Shown here: in pieces, positions 11,901-19,871 of the stretch
How positions within the stretch are numbered: the stretch's first letter is position 1
Layout: the number at the start of each line of letters is the position of its first letter
NCBI RefSeq assembly: GCF_040187885.1
Contig: NZ_JBDPLH010000011.1
Coordinates: 62,001-126,000, forward strand
Reading direction: 5' to 3'
From: Roseateles_E cavernae
GTDB lineage: Bacteria > Pseudomonadota > Gammaproteobacteria > Burkholderiales > Burkholderiaceae_C
Length of the DNA: 64,000 bases
The notes under the pieces: model-generated
Database searches by the model: none
What the model was told of the DNA's origin: nothing
The model's input: the letters and a program-made list of their open reading frames with translations, nothing else
Translations under genes and position numbers: made by a program

Positions 11901-12632
11901 GCGGCCGCTGCCGTCGATCAGCCTGAATTCGTCCGGCATGGCCACCGCGCGCGCCAGCGAGCGGGCCAGGGCCCGGTTCGGCCGCGCCGGGCGCAGGCCG
12001 GCGCGGTCGCCCGGCGCCAGCAGCTCGGCCAGCGGCAGACCTTGCAGGGCCGAGGGCTGGCGGCCGCACAGCTCGGCAAAGGCCGCATTGGCGGCCTGCA
12101 GGCGCTGCTGGCCGTCGAGCAGATAGGCCGGGAAGGGCGAGGACCAGAAGATATGCACCAGCTCGCGGGCCCAGGCCGCGCCGATCTCGGTGCCCGGCGG
12201 ATCGGCGGCCGGCGCGGCCGTCGCCGGGCGTTTCAGCGCCTTGACCGGCGGGCTGATAGGCACCACGGCCTGCTGCACCCGGGCGTGCAGCAGCCAGCGG
12301 GCCGGATCCTCCTCCTCGGCCTGCAGCGCCAGCAGGCTCAGATGGGCGCGGCCGCCGCCGTTCAGGGCCAGGGCCGGGGTCGGCGGGGCGCGGCGGCCCT
12401 GCGCCTGGGCCGCGCTGGCCAGCCGCAGCCAGTCGTGCAGGCGGCCGCCCAGGCTGGCCTGCAGGCCATGGCCGATCACGACATCGAGGTGTTGCTGGGC
12501 CGGCGTGTTGGCCTCCAGCACGCACAGCCCGGCGTCCAGCACCAGCACCGGGTCGCTGAGCAAGCCCATCAGGCCGCGCAAGGCGGCCAGGTCCTGGGGC
12601 AGCAGCGAGAGCTGGGCGGGTGAGGTGGGCAT
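8910..12632 (-). CDS. multi-PAS HisKA_2 family sensor histidine kinase
   Basis: Very large soluble kinase of about 1240 residues. Successive PAS/PAC units fill roughly residues 20-1020; I count about six or seven from recurring segments such as MGLLSDPVLVLDAG, WSSPFPAYLLDGQ, MDTAGVG, MDSSGVGMAYL, LSDVGMAIL, LDSVLVGIV and IIEAAPLAISL. The C-terminus is a HisKA_2-type dimerisation domain with REVHHRIKNNLQGVAGLL (phospho-His near residue 1042) and an HATPase (LNELLSNAIKHG, SGLGLVRALL). No membrane helix is seen. This kinase class usually signals to ANTAR regulators, and one lies immediately downstream. The ATG at 12632 follows a TACACT hexamer; a GTG at 12665 overlapping the HDOD stop (GTGA) is an alternative start adding 11 residues. 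Confidence 0.9.
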   Translation of the reverse strand: MPTSPAQLSLLPQDLAALRGLMGLLSDPVLVLDAGLCVLEANTPAQQHLDVVIGHGLQASLGGRLHDWLRLASAAQAQGRRAPPTPALALNGGGRAHLSLLALQAEEEDPARWLLHARVQQAVVPISPPVKALKRPATAAPAADPPGTEIGAAWARELVHIFWSSPFPAYLLDGQQRLQAANAAFAELCGRQPSALQGLPLAELLAPGDRAGLRPARPNRALARSLARAVAMPDEFRLIDGSGRERWMRCTQHRLSAADAPELSLNVLQDRTAEQAAREQAERAQTEMEQWFELSPLPMVLFDESGLLLRANSAFAELSLANPASLHEAAPALQQLLAWSAGRPLPELLQAQQTLQTQAVLIDPSGRTRWMQGRLRPLSWSATQAQRRFMAVLEDRSLEQERDLAHQQLDALMDTAGVGLATFQQDAGWLRPRSGGGSGEGSKRNSLAGLQGVGRDIVEPDSLPEFERLQRALKTGDRVEVRYAVRHPELGRRWLLTRVEPGKLASGQRTTSVVTLDVTAQQQAERRNEQLLRELSTIMDSSGVGMAYLRGAQLLRCNGGFEQMLGLDSGTAPGTPVARLFAALPSLAEQVQDALSALDASQSFEAEFVQVGSDRWLSLSLRKVQGPADEAVAVISDISRLKAQQAELETLVQDRELMFSLSDVGMAILRQGKIARANEALASMSGYRIGELNGLDHRELFDSEFDYERQNQAMRQALASSGQWRGERRLRRRDGAGLWMQVSKRVMRPGAPDEGLIATYVNVDDRWRAQQSLMLQTERERAVLDSVLVGIVTVGRGGIEWMNRSARRMFGGDLVAFAGQPMSMVATPDPDHPFRQTHYLDELTEGQAETFECRLKARDGREFWVVGNAVVTGAEHSGRQLTYALLDIERRRQAEAQTLQAQVSLRRIIEAAPLAISLHDAKTLAVEQINQAAAALAGRSEAELIGASPEMMFGADQGAIIRGDMEAALRVDDVTQREYRISLRGESRVWDARYLHLADVADAAGLSEPEQLLLVASDVTEHRAAEEARLAAAIAQRELLVREVHHRIKNNLQGVAGLLQQIASRRPEVAGVISEAVGQVQAIAQVYGLQVGSTGPLRVRKVVEAIIGSVQRMSGRTIALSIEGPLAEDVHRWALPEAESIPIALTLNELLSNAIKHGSQQALHCALVCQADRVSLRIVNEGHLPEGFKLANVPGGVSGLGLVRALLPRRSAKLSLEQAGDQVVCQVDLLPPSVNLMAPL

Positions 12633-12661
12633 GGCGCCCGCAGTGTAGCGAGGCCTGCCGC

Positions 12662-13852
12662 TCACTCCAGCTGGCGGGCCTTGGCCAGCGCGCGCAGCAG
12701 CGCGTGGTTGATCTCCTCGGCGCCCAGCATCAGCTGCTCGGCGGCGTGGCGGTAATCGAACACCGACTCGGACTCGATCGCCTGCACCAGATCCAGATAG
12801 GGCTTGTAGGGGCCGGTCTGCTCGACCAGGGCCTGGCGCACGCGCTCGGGCACCGGGATCGACTGCAGCAGGCGCGAGAAGGGCTGCTTGAGCATATGGT
12901 CCAGCAGCGAGAACAGGCCGCAGATGAACATTTCGTCGCGCGCCTCGGCATCGCCCATGCCCTTGGACAGCTCCTCCAGCAGCAGGCCGCGGCGCAGCGC
13001 GCCGTACATCACCGGACGCATGCTGTGGTCCTTGCTGGCCGTCGTCAGCAGCAGGGCCAGCCAGCGCTTCAGGCGGGCAAAGCCCAGCAGCATGATGGCG
13101 TGGCGGAACGAGGACACCTCGACCGGCAGGCCGAAGGCCGCCGAGTTCATATAGCGCAAGAGCTTGAAGGCCAGGCTGGGGTCGCGCTTGAGCGTGGCTT
13201 CCATCTTGTCGATGTCCTCGCCCTGGTCGACCTGGCTCATCAGCTGGACGATGACCTGCAGATCGGCCTGGATCTCGGTCTTGGCGCTGCCGGCCGGCGC
13301 GTCATAGGCGCCCGCCAGCGGCCAGCCCAGCACGCCGACGGCACCGCTGGCGAAGCCGGCCTCGACATCCTCGGCGCCGCGCAGGCCCGAGATCAGCTTG
13401 GGCAGTGCGCCGACCGGGGCCGGGTTGCTGCGCTGGTCCTCCAGATCGAGAGCCACGTATTTGAAGCAGGCCTGCAGCTCGGCGGGCAAGTCGTTGAGCG
13501 GCCGGCCTTTGAGCAGCAGGGTGTTGCCGTTCTTCTTCAGCGCCAGCAAGGCCTCGGCATGGGCCGGGTCGGTGGCCATGAAGGCCGGCAGCTCCAGCAT
13601 CAGATTGGCGCTGGGCGGGCTGGCCAGCAGGCCTTGCAAGAGGCTTTCGCTGAGCACATTGAGCACGGCCGGGCCGCCATCGGCGGGCCAGGCCTCGGCC
13701 ACGGCGGCCAGCAGCTCGCCGGCATCGAGCCGGGCATCGGGGCGCAGCGGGAAGACGGTCAGCCGGGTCGCGGTGACCATGCGCTGCCGGTCGATCATGG
13801 GGGCGTAGCCGAGGGCCAGGCTGCCGAGAATGCTGTGGGAGTTGGTGGTCAT
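12662..13852 (-). CDS. HDOD domain protein (EAL-like N-terminus)
   Basis: A 396-residue protein of the EAL/HDOD (YuxH-like) architecture. The N-terminal half (about 15-190) has the pattern of a degenerate EAL barrel without the EAL, DDF or KID catalytic motifs, so phosphodiesterase activity is not expected. The C-terminal half (about 205-385) is an HDOD domain, an HD-like fold without the metal-binding His-Asp pair, with the typical segments KRDPSLAFKLLRYMNSAAFG and HAIMLLGFARLKRWLALLL. Such proteins act as signalling scaffolds in motility and c-di-GMP control in several Proteobacteria; the precise role here is unknown. It begins 6 nt after the flgL stop and is followed within 30 bp by the PAS kinase, so co-transcription with the flagellar genes is likely. 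Confidence 0.87.
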   Translation of the reverse strand: MTTNSHSILGSLALGYAPMIDRQRMVTATRLTVFPLRPDARLDAGELLAAVAEAWPADGGPAVLNVLSESLLQGLLASPPSANLMLELPAFMATDPAHAEALLALKKNGNTLLLKGRPLNDLPAELQACFKYVALDLEDQRSNPAPVGALPKLISGLRGAEDVEAGFASGAVGVLGWPLAGAYDAPAGSAKTEIQADLQVIVQLMSQVDQGEDIDKMEATLKRDPSLAFKLLRYMNSAAFGLPVEVSSFRHAIMLLGFARLKRWLALLLTTASKDHSMRPVMYGALRRGLLLEELSKGMGDAEARDEMFICGLFSLLDHMLKQPFSRLLQSIPVPERVRQALVEQTGPYKPYLDLVQAIESESVFDYRHAAEQLMLGAEEINHALLRALAKARQLE

Positions 13853-13858
13853 CGAGGC

Positions 13859-15076
13859 TCAGAGATTGAGATACTGGAACAGCGACATGCGCTGCACCGA
13901 GGCATAGGTCTTCAGGGCCGCATCGTAGCCGGCTTGCTGGTTCTGGAAATCGGAAATGCCCTGGATCATGTCCAGGTCCTCGGCGGCCGACTGCTCGGTC
14001 TGGTTATAGAGTTTCAGCGAGCTCATGCGCGACTGGCTGCCGTCCAGATTGTTCAGGCGCTCACCGACTTCGGTGCGCATGTTCTGCATATTGCCGATCA
14101 CCGAGTCGAGGTCGCGCAGCCGCATCGCATTGGTCTGGGCGATCTGCGTATCGCCGCGCAGCGGCGTGCGCAACTCGGCGATGGTGCCATCCAGCACATC
14201 GAACACGCCCAGGCCGACCGCAGACGGCTCGATGCTGAACATATCGCCATCGGCGGCCTGGCCGGTCAGCGTCACGCTGATGCCCTCGAAGTCTATGGTC
14301 TTGCCCGAGGCGAAGGGGCCGGTGGCGACGGTCGTGCCATTGGTGATGTCCAGCACCGAGTAGGTGGCCGTGGCGCCGCTGCCGCTGACCTGGACCTGGT
14401 AGCTGGCGCCGGTCAGCAGGGCCGGGTTGCTGACGCGGCCGGCATCGATCCAGCTCTTGGCCGGCGGGTTGGTGGGGTCAATGGTATTGGGCTGCACCGC
14501 GGTGACGAAGCTGCCATTGCCGCTGCGGGCCTGCTCCCAGGCCATGCGGCCGTCGATGCTCAGCGCGTACTGTTCCAGATTGCCGCTTTGCACCGAACCG
14601 GGCGTGCCGATGTAAGTCACGCCGCCGGGCGCGTCGATGAAGGGCGCGCCCTCGGCGCCCTGACCGGCGAAGACAAATCCGCCCGAGCCGTCGGGGCGGT
14701 TGGCGATCGACAGCAGCTGGTCGCGCAGCCCGGTGATCTTCTTGGCCAGGCCTTCGCGCTCGGGATCGCTATAGGTGGCATTGCCGGCGGCCACCATGGC
14801 CTCGCGGATCTGCTGCAGGATCTCGTTGGCATCGCCCAGCGCCGACTCGCCCAGCGACATATTGTTGCGGCTGGCCTCCAGCGCCCGCTGGTTGGCATCG
14901 ACCCGCTCGATCGAGGACAGCGCGCGCTCGGCGCGGGCCGCGCCGGTGGGGTCGTCGCTGGCGTACTCGATGCGCTTGCCCGAGGTCAGCTTCTGCTGGC
15001 TCTCCTGCATGCTTTGCTGGCGCCGCTGCAGCGTCGAGATGCTGCTGTCGAACATATTGGCGGTACTGACGCGCAT
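13859..15076 (-). CDS. flgL: flagellar hook-filament junction protein FlgL (HAP3)
   Basis: FlgL joins the hook-associated FlgK ring to the flagellin filament and is exported through the flagellar type III system. The 405-residue product starts MRVSTANMFDSSI and has the flagellin-like N-terminal helix (QQKLTSGKRIEYASDDP) and a C-terminal helix ending in TYASVQRMSLFQYLNL. The middle (about 170-300) is the variable D2-type domain. A GGAGA ribosome-binding site precedes the ATG. The gene lies 44 bp after flgK, the usual order. Confidence 0.95.
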   Translation of the reverse strand: MRVSTANMFDSSISTLQRRQQSMQESQQKLTSGKRIEYASDDPTGAARAERALSSIERVDANQRALEASRNNMSLGESALGDANEILQQIREAMVAAGNATYSDPEREGLAKKITGLRDQLLSIANRPDGSGGFVFAGQGAEGAPFIDAPGGVTYIGTPGSVQSGNLEQYALSIDGRMAWEQARSGNGSFVTAVQPNTIDPTNPPAKSWIDAGRVSNPALLTGASYQVQVSGSGATATYSVLDITNGTTVATGPFASGKTIDFEGISVTLTGQAADGDMFSIEPSAVGLGVFDVLDGTIAELRTPLRGDTQIAQTNAMRLRDLDSVIGNMQNMRTEVGERLNNLDGSQSRMSSLKLYNQTEQSAAEDLDMIQGISDFQNQQAGYDAALKTYASVQRMSLFQYLNL

Positions 15077-15120
15077 GCTGGATTCTCCGAAAGGGACGGC
15101 TAGAGGGGGCGGGGCGCGCT

Positions 15121-17112
15121 TCAGCGCGCCGCGATCCTGAGCAACTCGTCAAAAATGGTCTGGCCGGCCTGCAGCACTTTGGCGGCGGCCTGGTAGCCCT
15201 GCTGGTACTGCATCAGCCGCGCGGCTTCCTCATCGAGGTTGACGCCGGCCTGGCTGCTGCGCACCGACTCGGCATTGCTGGCCACGCTGGTGGAGACTTC
15301 GGACAGATAGGCCGCGCCCTGCACGCGCGAGCCGATATCGGACATCGCGGTGGCATAGGCGTCGGTCAGCGTCGCGCCGACGCCGTTCTGGCCGCGGCCG
15401 ATGAAGGCCTCTTTCTGCAGGCCGAGGAAGGCCTGGGCATTGCCGTTGTTGGTGGCGACCGACTTGGTGGGGTCGATATTGACGGTGTCGCCGGCCTTGG
15501 GCACGCCGTTGAGCGCGAGACGGAAGCCGAAGTCGCCGGCCGGCAGCGGGTAGTTGCCCATCGCCTCGCCCGGATACCAGGTGCCGTTGACAATGGTGCC
15601 GTCGTTCATCGTCATCACATAGTCGACGCCCGGCGGCTTGCTCGGGTCCGTGTTGTTGACGCCCTGGAACACGATGGCCACCGGATACTGGGCCGGCGCG
15701 AAATTGCTGTTGGCCACCGACAGCGAGGCGATCGTCGCGGTGCCGGTATTGGTGGTGCCGGTCACGGCGGTGATCGGCGAGGCGGCGGCGATGCCGCTGG
15801 GGGCATCGAGTTCGCGCTTCATCGTCACGGCGGCCTGAGCCACCGGCTCCAGCAGGAAGCTGTCGTTCGGGCCCATCGGCGCACCGCCGGCGGTGATCGT
15901 GAAGCCGTACTGCTGCTCGATCTGGGTGTCGCTGAGGCTGACGCTGGTGCCACCCGGCCGGGTCGTCATCACATACTGGCCGGGCGCACCACCGGGGTCG
16001 GCCTTCAGCACATAGGACTCGGCACGCAGCAGGGTCGCGTCCTTGATCGACAGGCTCAGCGTCGAGGCGAAGCTGCCGTCCGGATTGCGGGCATTGGTGT
16101 TCGAGGGCAGCGCGCGTGGCTGGGCGTAGGAGAAGATATTGGAGCCGGCCGTGCCGGACAGATCCAGGCCCAGCTTCTGCTGGCCGTTGACGCGCTCGGC
16201 CATCGCGACGGCCATCTGGCCGACCAGGTTGCGGGCGTCCTGCAAATCCTTGTTCTGGTACTTCAGCAAGGCGCTCAGCGAGCCGCCGGTCAGGCTGCTC
16301 TCGTCCAGCACGCGGGCGCCGTTGGCCTCGTCGATGCTCAGCTGCACGCGCGAGCCGTCATAGGGATCGGGCGTCAGCGACAGATCCTGGGCCTGCGAGC
16401 CCAGCACCAGGCGCTGGCCGCCGCCGATGAAGACGCCGACGGTGCCGTCGCTGGAGGGCAGGGTGCTGAGCTTGACATACTGGCTCAGCTCGGAGATCAG
16501 CTGGTCGCGCTTGTCGAGCAGGTCGTTGGAGGTGTGGCCCGAGCCGTTGGCGCGGGCGATCTGGTCATTGGCCGCCGCGATCTGCTTGCTGAGCTGGTTG
16601 ACGACATCGACATTGGCACGCAGATCGCTGACCACGCCGGCCTGCAGATCGGCCAGCTGCTGGCCGGTGCTGGCGAAGCGCGAGGCCAGCTCATTGGCCC
16701 GGCCCAGCACCACCTGGCGGGCCGACAGATCGGAGGGCCGGCTGGAGACGTCGACCATCGCATTGAGGAACTGGTTGGCGGCCTGACCCAGACCGCGCTC
16801 GCCCGGGGGGAAGAGCTTCTCCAGCTGGATCAGCTGGGTGGCGTGGGTGGCGTCCATGAAGGCCACCGACTTGCTGCCGGCCGCCTCCTTGCTGAGGAAC
16901 TCGTTGTGGGCGCGCGTGACGGTCTGGACATTGACGCCCTTGCCGAAGTAGCCCGAGCCGGTGAACTGGCCTTCGGGGGTGGTCAGCGTGACGCTCTGGC
17001 GCGAGTAGCCGGGCGTGTTGGCATTGGCGATGTTCTGGCCAATGGTCTGCAGCGCGGCCTGGTTGGCGAACATGGCGCGCATGCCCAGCGATAACAGTGC
17101 GGAGGTTCCCAT
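15121..17112 (-). CDS. flgK: flagellar hook-associated protein FlgK (HAP1)
   Basis: FlgK is the first hook-filament junction protein. The 663-residue product begins MGTSALLSLGMRAMFANQAAL, carries the conserved QNIANANTPGYSRQSV motif near residue 28, and ends with the helical segment GVNLDEEAARLMQYQQGYQAAAKVLQ. The central region (about 330-560) is Ala/Gly/Thr-rich and variable, making this FlgK somewhat longer than the roughly 550 residues of enteric FlgK. It follows flgJ by 32 bp and precedes flgL. Confidence 0.95.
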   Translation of the reverse strand: MGTSALLSLGMRAMFANQAALQTIGQNIANANTPGYSRQSVTLTTPEGQFTGSGYFGKGVNVQTVTRAHNEFLSKEAAGSKSVAFMDATHATQLIQLEKLFPPGERGLGQAANQFLNAMVDVSSRPSDLSARQVVLGRANELASRFASTGQQLADLQAGVVSDLRANVDVVNQLSKQIAAANDQIARANGSGHTSNDLLDKRDQLISELSQYVKLSTLPSSDGTVGVFIGGGQRLVLGSQAQDLSLTPDPYDGSRVQLSIDEANGARVLDESSLTGGSLSALLKYQNKDLQDARNLVGQMAVAMAERVNGQQKLGLDLSGTAGSNIFSYAQPRALPSNTNARNPDGSFASTLSLSIKDATLLRAESYVLKADPGGAPGQYVMTTRPGGTSVSLSDTQIEQQYGFTITAGGAPMGPNDSFLLEPVAQAAVTMKRELDAPSGIAAASPITAVTGTTNTGTATIASLSVANSNFAPAQYPVAIVFQGVNNTDPSKPPGVDYVMTMNDGTIVNGTWYPGEAMGNYPLPAGDFGFRLALNGVPKAGDTVNIDPTKSVATNNGNAQAFLGLQKEAFIGRGQNGVGATLTDAYATAMSDIGSRVQGAAYLSEVSTSVASNAESVRSSQAGVNLDEEAARLMQYQQGYQAAAKVLQAGQTIFDELLRIAAR

Positions 17113-17144
17113 GGCTTGACTCTCTTCTTACGCTGGTAGGCGCA

Positions 17145-18002
17145 TCAGGCCAGCGCGCGCTGCACGCGCACGGTGGTGTTGATGACACGGGCCAGCTTGC
17201 TGGCGTAGTCGGGATCGGTGGCGTAGCCGGCCTTCTGCAGGCCGCGAGCGAAACCTTCGGCAGTGTCGGCCTTGGCGACCACATCCTTGTAGCGGGCGTT
17301 GGTGCCGATCAGGCGTGCATAGTCCTTGAACGAGTCCTCGTAGCTGTCGTAGGCGCGGAACTTGGCCATCACCTTCTGCGGCTTGCCGTTGATGTATTCG
17401 GTAGTTTGCACCTCGGCGACCTTGCCGGTCCAGCCGGCGGTGGCCTTGATGCCGAAGACGTTGAAGGACGGCGTGCCGTCCTTGCCGGTGATCTCGCGCT
17501 TGCCCCAGCCCGATTCGTGGGCGGCCTGGGCGATCATGAAGCTGGCCGGGATGCCGGTCTGCTGCTCGGCGGCCTTGGCGGCGTCATCGTGCTTCTGGAT
17601 GAAGCCCTGCACATGGGGGGCGATGTTCTTCTTGGCCAGCGCCGGCAGCGGCTGCAGCGGCTTGGCGGGCTCGGCGGCCACGCCCATCTGGCGCTGCAGC
17701 TGGCGCGTGATCGCGTCGGTCAGGCCGCCGGGCAGACCGGTCATCTTGCCGGCGAACTGGGTGTCCAGCATCTCGGTGCCCAGCTGGGTGGCCGAGTTCT
17801 CCAGCATGCCCGAGGACAGCGTCGAGGCGCGCATGCTCTTCATCACTTCCTGCATGAACAGCGATTCGAACTGCTTGGCGGTCTCGCGGATGCTGGCCTT
17901 GGGGTCGCGCGCGGCGGCCGCGCGCAGCGACTCGATGCTGCGGTTGTCGCTGACCGAACCGGCGCTGCTGCGGGTGCTCAGGGGCAGGGGATTGAAAGAC
18001 AT
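17145..18002 (-). CDS. flgJ: flagellar rod assembly protein / muramidase FlgJ
   Basis: FlgJ caps the growing rod with its N-terminal domain and opens the peptidoglycan with its C-terminal glucosaminidase domain. In this 285-residue protein the rod-binding part (about 35-110) contains KQFESLFMQEVMKSMR. The hydrolase part (about 140-285) contains the catalytic Glu in AQAAHESGWGKREI and the NVFGIKA segment. Both domains are full, unlike the single-domain FlgJ of many alphaproteobacteria. The ATG at 18002 lies one base after the flgI stop. Confidence 0.95.
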   Translation of the reverse strand: MSFNPLPLSTRSSAGSVSDNRSIESLRAAAARDPKASIRETAKQFESLFMQEVMKSMRASTLSSGMLENSATQLGTEMLDTQFAGKMTGLPGGLTDAITRQLQRQMGVAAEPAKPLQPLPALAKKNIAPHVQGFIQKHDDAAKAAEQQTGIPASFMIAQAAHESGWGKREITGKDGTPSFNVFGIKATAGWTGKVAEVQTTEYINGKPQKVMAKFRAYDSYEDSFKDYARLIGTNARYKDVVAKADTAEGFARGLQKAGYATDPDYASKLARVINTTVRVQRALA

Positions 18003-18003
18003 C

Positions 18004-19131
18004 TCAAATCACCTCCAGCTCGGCGGTGATCGCGCCGGCGCTCTTCATCGCTTGCAAAATCGCCAGCAGATCCTGGGGCGTGGCGCCCAGCGCGTTCAGC
18101 GCCTTCACCACCTCGGACAGCTGGGCCCCGGCCGGCAGCTGAATCAGCGCGCCGGGGGCCTGGTTGATCGCGATATCGGTCTTCTGGGCCACCACGGTCT
18201 GGCCGCCCGACAGGGCGTTGGGCTGGCTGATCACCGGGGTCGAGCTGATCGTGACCGACAGATTGCCATGGGCCACCGCACAGGCGGCCAGCGTGACGGC
18301 CTGGTTCATCACGACCGAACCGGTGCGGGCATTGATGACGACGCGGGCGGCCGGCACGGCCAGATCCAGCGGCAGGTTTTCCATATCGGCCAGGAAGCTG
18401 ACGCGCTCATCCGGATTGCTGGGGGCGCGCACGCGCACGACCCGGCCGTCAAGGGCCTGGGCGGTGCCCGGGCCCTTGGCGCGGTTGATCGCGGCGGCCA
18501 CCGCGCGGGCGGTGGTGTAGTCGATCGCGTTCAGGTCGAGCTGGATGAAGTCGCCGGTCTGCAGCGCGGTCGGCACCGAACGCTCGACCAGGGCGCCGCC
18601 CGGGATGCGGCCGGCACTCAGATGATTGATCTGCACCTTGGAGCCGCCGGCCGAGGCGCCGGCGCCGCCGACCACCAGATTGCCCTGGGCGATCGCATAG
18701 ACCTGGCCATCGGCGCCGCGCAAGGGCGTGGCGATCAGCGTGCCGCCGCGCAGGCTCTTGGAATTGCCGATCGAGGAGACCGCGATGTCCAGTGGCTGGC
18801 CCGGTTGGGCGAAAGCCGGCAGCTGGGCGGTCACCATCACGGCGGCGATATTGCGGGGCTGCATGGTCACGCCCGGCGGCAGGATCACGCCGAACTGCTG
18901 CAGCATCGCGGCCAGGCTCTGGCCGGTGAAGGGGGCTTGGGTGGTCTGGTCGCCGGTGCCGTCCAGACCGACGACAAGTCCGTAGCCACTCAATGGATTG
19001 CTGCGCACGCCGGCCACGGCGGCCACTTCCTTGATGCGGGCCGCCTCGGCCGGGCCAACCAGCAGCGCAGCCATCAGCAATGGCAGCAGCGCGAGCAGCG
19101 GCTTGAAGGGGGTCAGGAAGAGGGTTTGCAT
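18004..19131 (-). CDS. flgI: flagellar P-ring protein FlgI
   Basis: FlgI forms the periplasmic P ring around the rod. The 375-residue precursor has a Sec signal peptide of about 30 residues (hydrophobic LLALLPLLMAALLVG, likely cut after AEA) and the family motifs RIKEVAAVAGVRSNPLSGYGLVVGLDGTGD near the mature N-terminus and GVNALGATP-like VVKALNALGATPQDLLAILQAMK at the C-terminus. It is preceded by flgH (42-bp gap) and followed at one base by flgJ. Confidence 0.96.
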   Translation of the reverse strand: MQTLFLTPFKPLLALLPLLMAALLVGPAEAARIKEVAAVAGVRSNPLSGYGLVVGLDGTGDQTTQAPFTGQSLAAMLQQFGVILPPGVTMQPRNIAAVMVTAQLPAFAQPGQPLDIAVSSIGNSKSLRGGTLIATPLRGADGQVYAIAQGNLVVGGAGASAGGSKVQINHLSAGRIPGGALVERSVPTALQTGDFIQLDLNAIDYTTARAVAAAINRAKGPGTAQALDGRVVRVRAPSNPDERVSFLADMENLPLDLAVPAARVVINARTGSVVMNQAVTLAACAVAHGNLSVTISSTPVISQPNALSGGQTVVAQKTDIAINQAPGALIQLPAGAQLSEVVKALNALGATPQDLLAILQAMKSAGAITAELEVI

Positions 19132-19173
19132 GGCGGTCGCATCAAAGACTTATGCGACCGATTCTGGGCAAAC

Positions 19174-19854
19174 TTAAGTCGGTGAAAGGCTTAAAAAGAA
19201 GCGTGACAACCAGCCTATTCCGTGCGCTTGGTCGGTTGCGCCCCGGCCGCGCTGCTCGATGCGCACATTGGCCACCGCCGCCGAGGACACGCTATTGCCC
19301 TGCTGGATGGCGCGCGGGTCGACCTGGCCGGAAAAACGCAGCACGTCGACGTTGTTGTTGACGCCGATCTGCTTCTCGCCGGTGATCATCAGGTGGCCGT
19401 TGGGCAGCACGCCGGTGACCACGGCCGTGATGCTGCCGCTGAATTCATTGGTGTTCTGGTTGCTGCCCTTGCCGGCCGAGGTGTTGGCCGAGCTGGCACC
19501 GACGGTGGCGCGGCCCAGCGAGCCGGGGTTGATCGCGGGCAGGGCGGTGATGGCGCCCGTCAGGCTGCCGCTCTTGTCCAGCGCGCTGCTGGAGCTCTGG
19601 CTGGCGCTGATGCGCTCGACGATCTGTATCGTGACCGTGTCGCCGACCAGGCGGGCGCGGTGGTCCTCGAACAGCGGTCGGTAGCTGGCCGACTGGTAGA
19701 TCGCGCCATTGGCCGCCGCAGCGGGCGGCAGCAGCGGCAGCTGCACCACCGGGGTGCTTTGCAGCTCGACGCGCGGCTGTTGCAGGCTGGCGCAGCCGCC
19801 CAGCAGCAGGGCGATGGCCAGGGAAGAGATCGGCGAGATCAATGGCATGCGCAT
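19174..19854 (-). CDS. flgH: flagellar L-ring lipoprotein FlgH
   Basis: FlgH is the outer-membrane L-ring lipoprotein. I place the start at the ATG at 19854, which has GGGAG about 8 nt upstream; the result is a 226-residue precursor. The signal peptide ends in a lipobox (LLLGGC), so Cys is lipidated after cleavage. Conserved segments include SYRPLFEDHRARLVGDTVTIQIVE, SALDKSGSLTG, FSGSITAVVTGVLPNGHLMITGEKQI and a C-terminal GWLSRFFLSLSP. The same frame stays open far upstream inside flgG, but that extension is only an overlapping frame. It sits between flgG and flgI. Confidence 0.95.
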   Translation of the reverse strand: MRMPLISPISSLAIALLLGGCASLQQPRVELQSTPVVQLPLLPPAAAANGAIYQSASYRPLFEDHRARLVGDTVTIQIVERISASQSSSSALDKSGSLTGAITALPAINPGSLGRATVGASSANTSAGKGSNQNTNEFSGSITAVVTGVLPNGHLMITGEKQIGVNNNVDVLRFSGQVDPRAIQQGNSVSSAAVANVRIEQRGRGATDQAHGIGWLSRFFLSLSPT

Positions 19855-19871
19855 GGTGGATCTCCCGGGCC

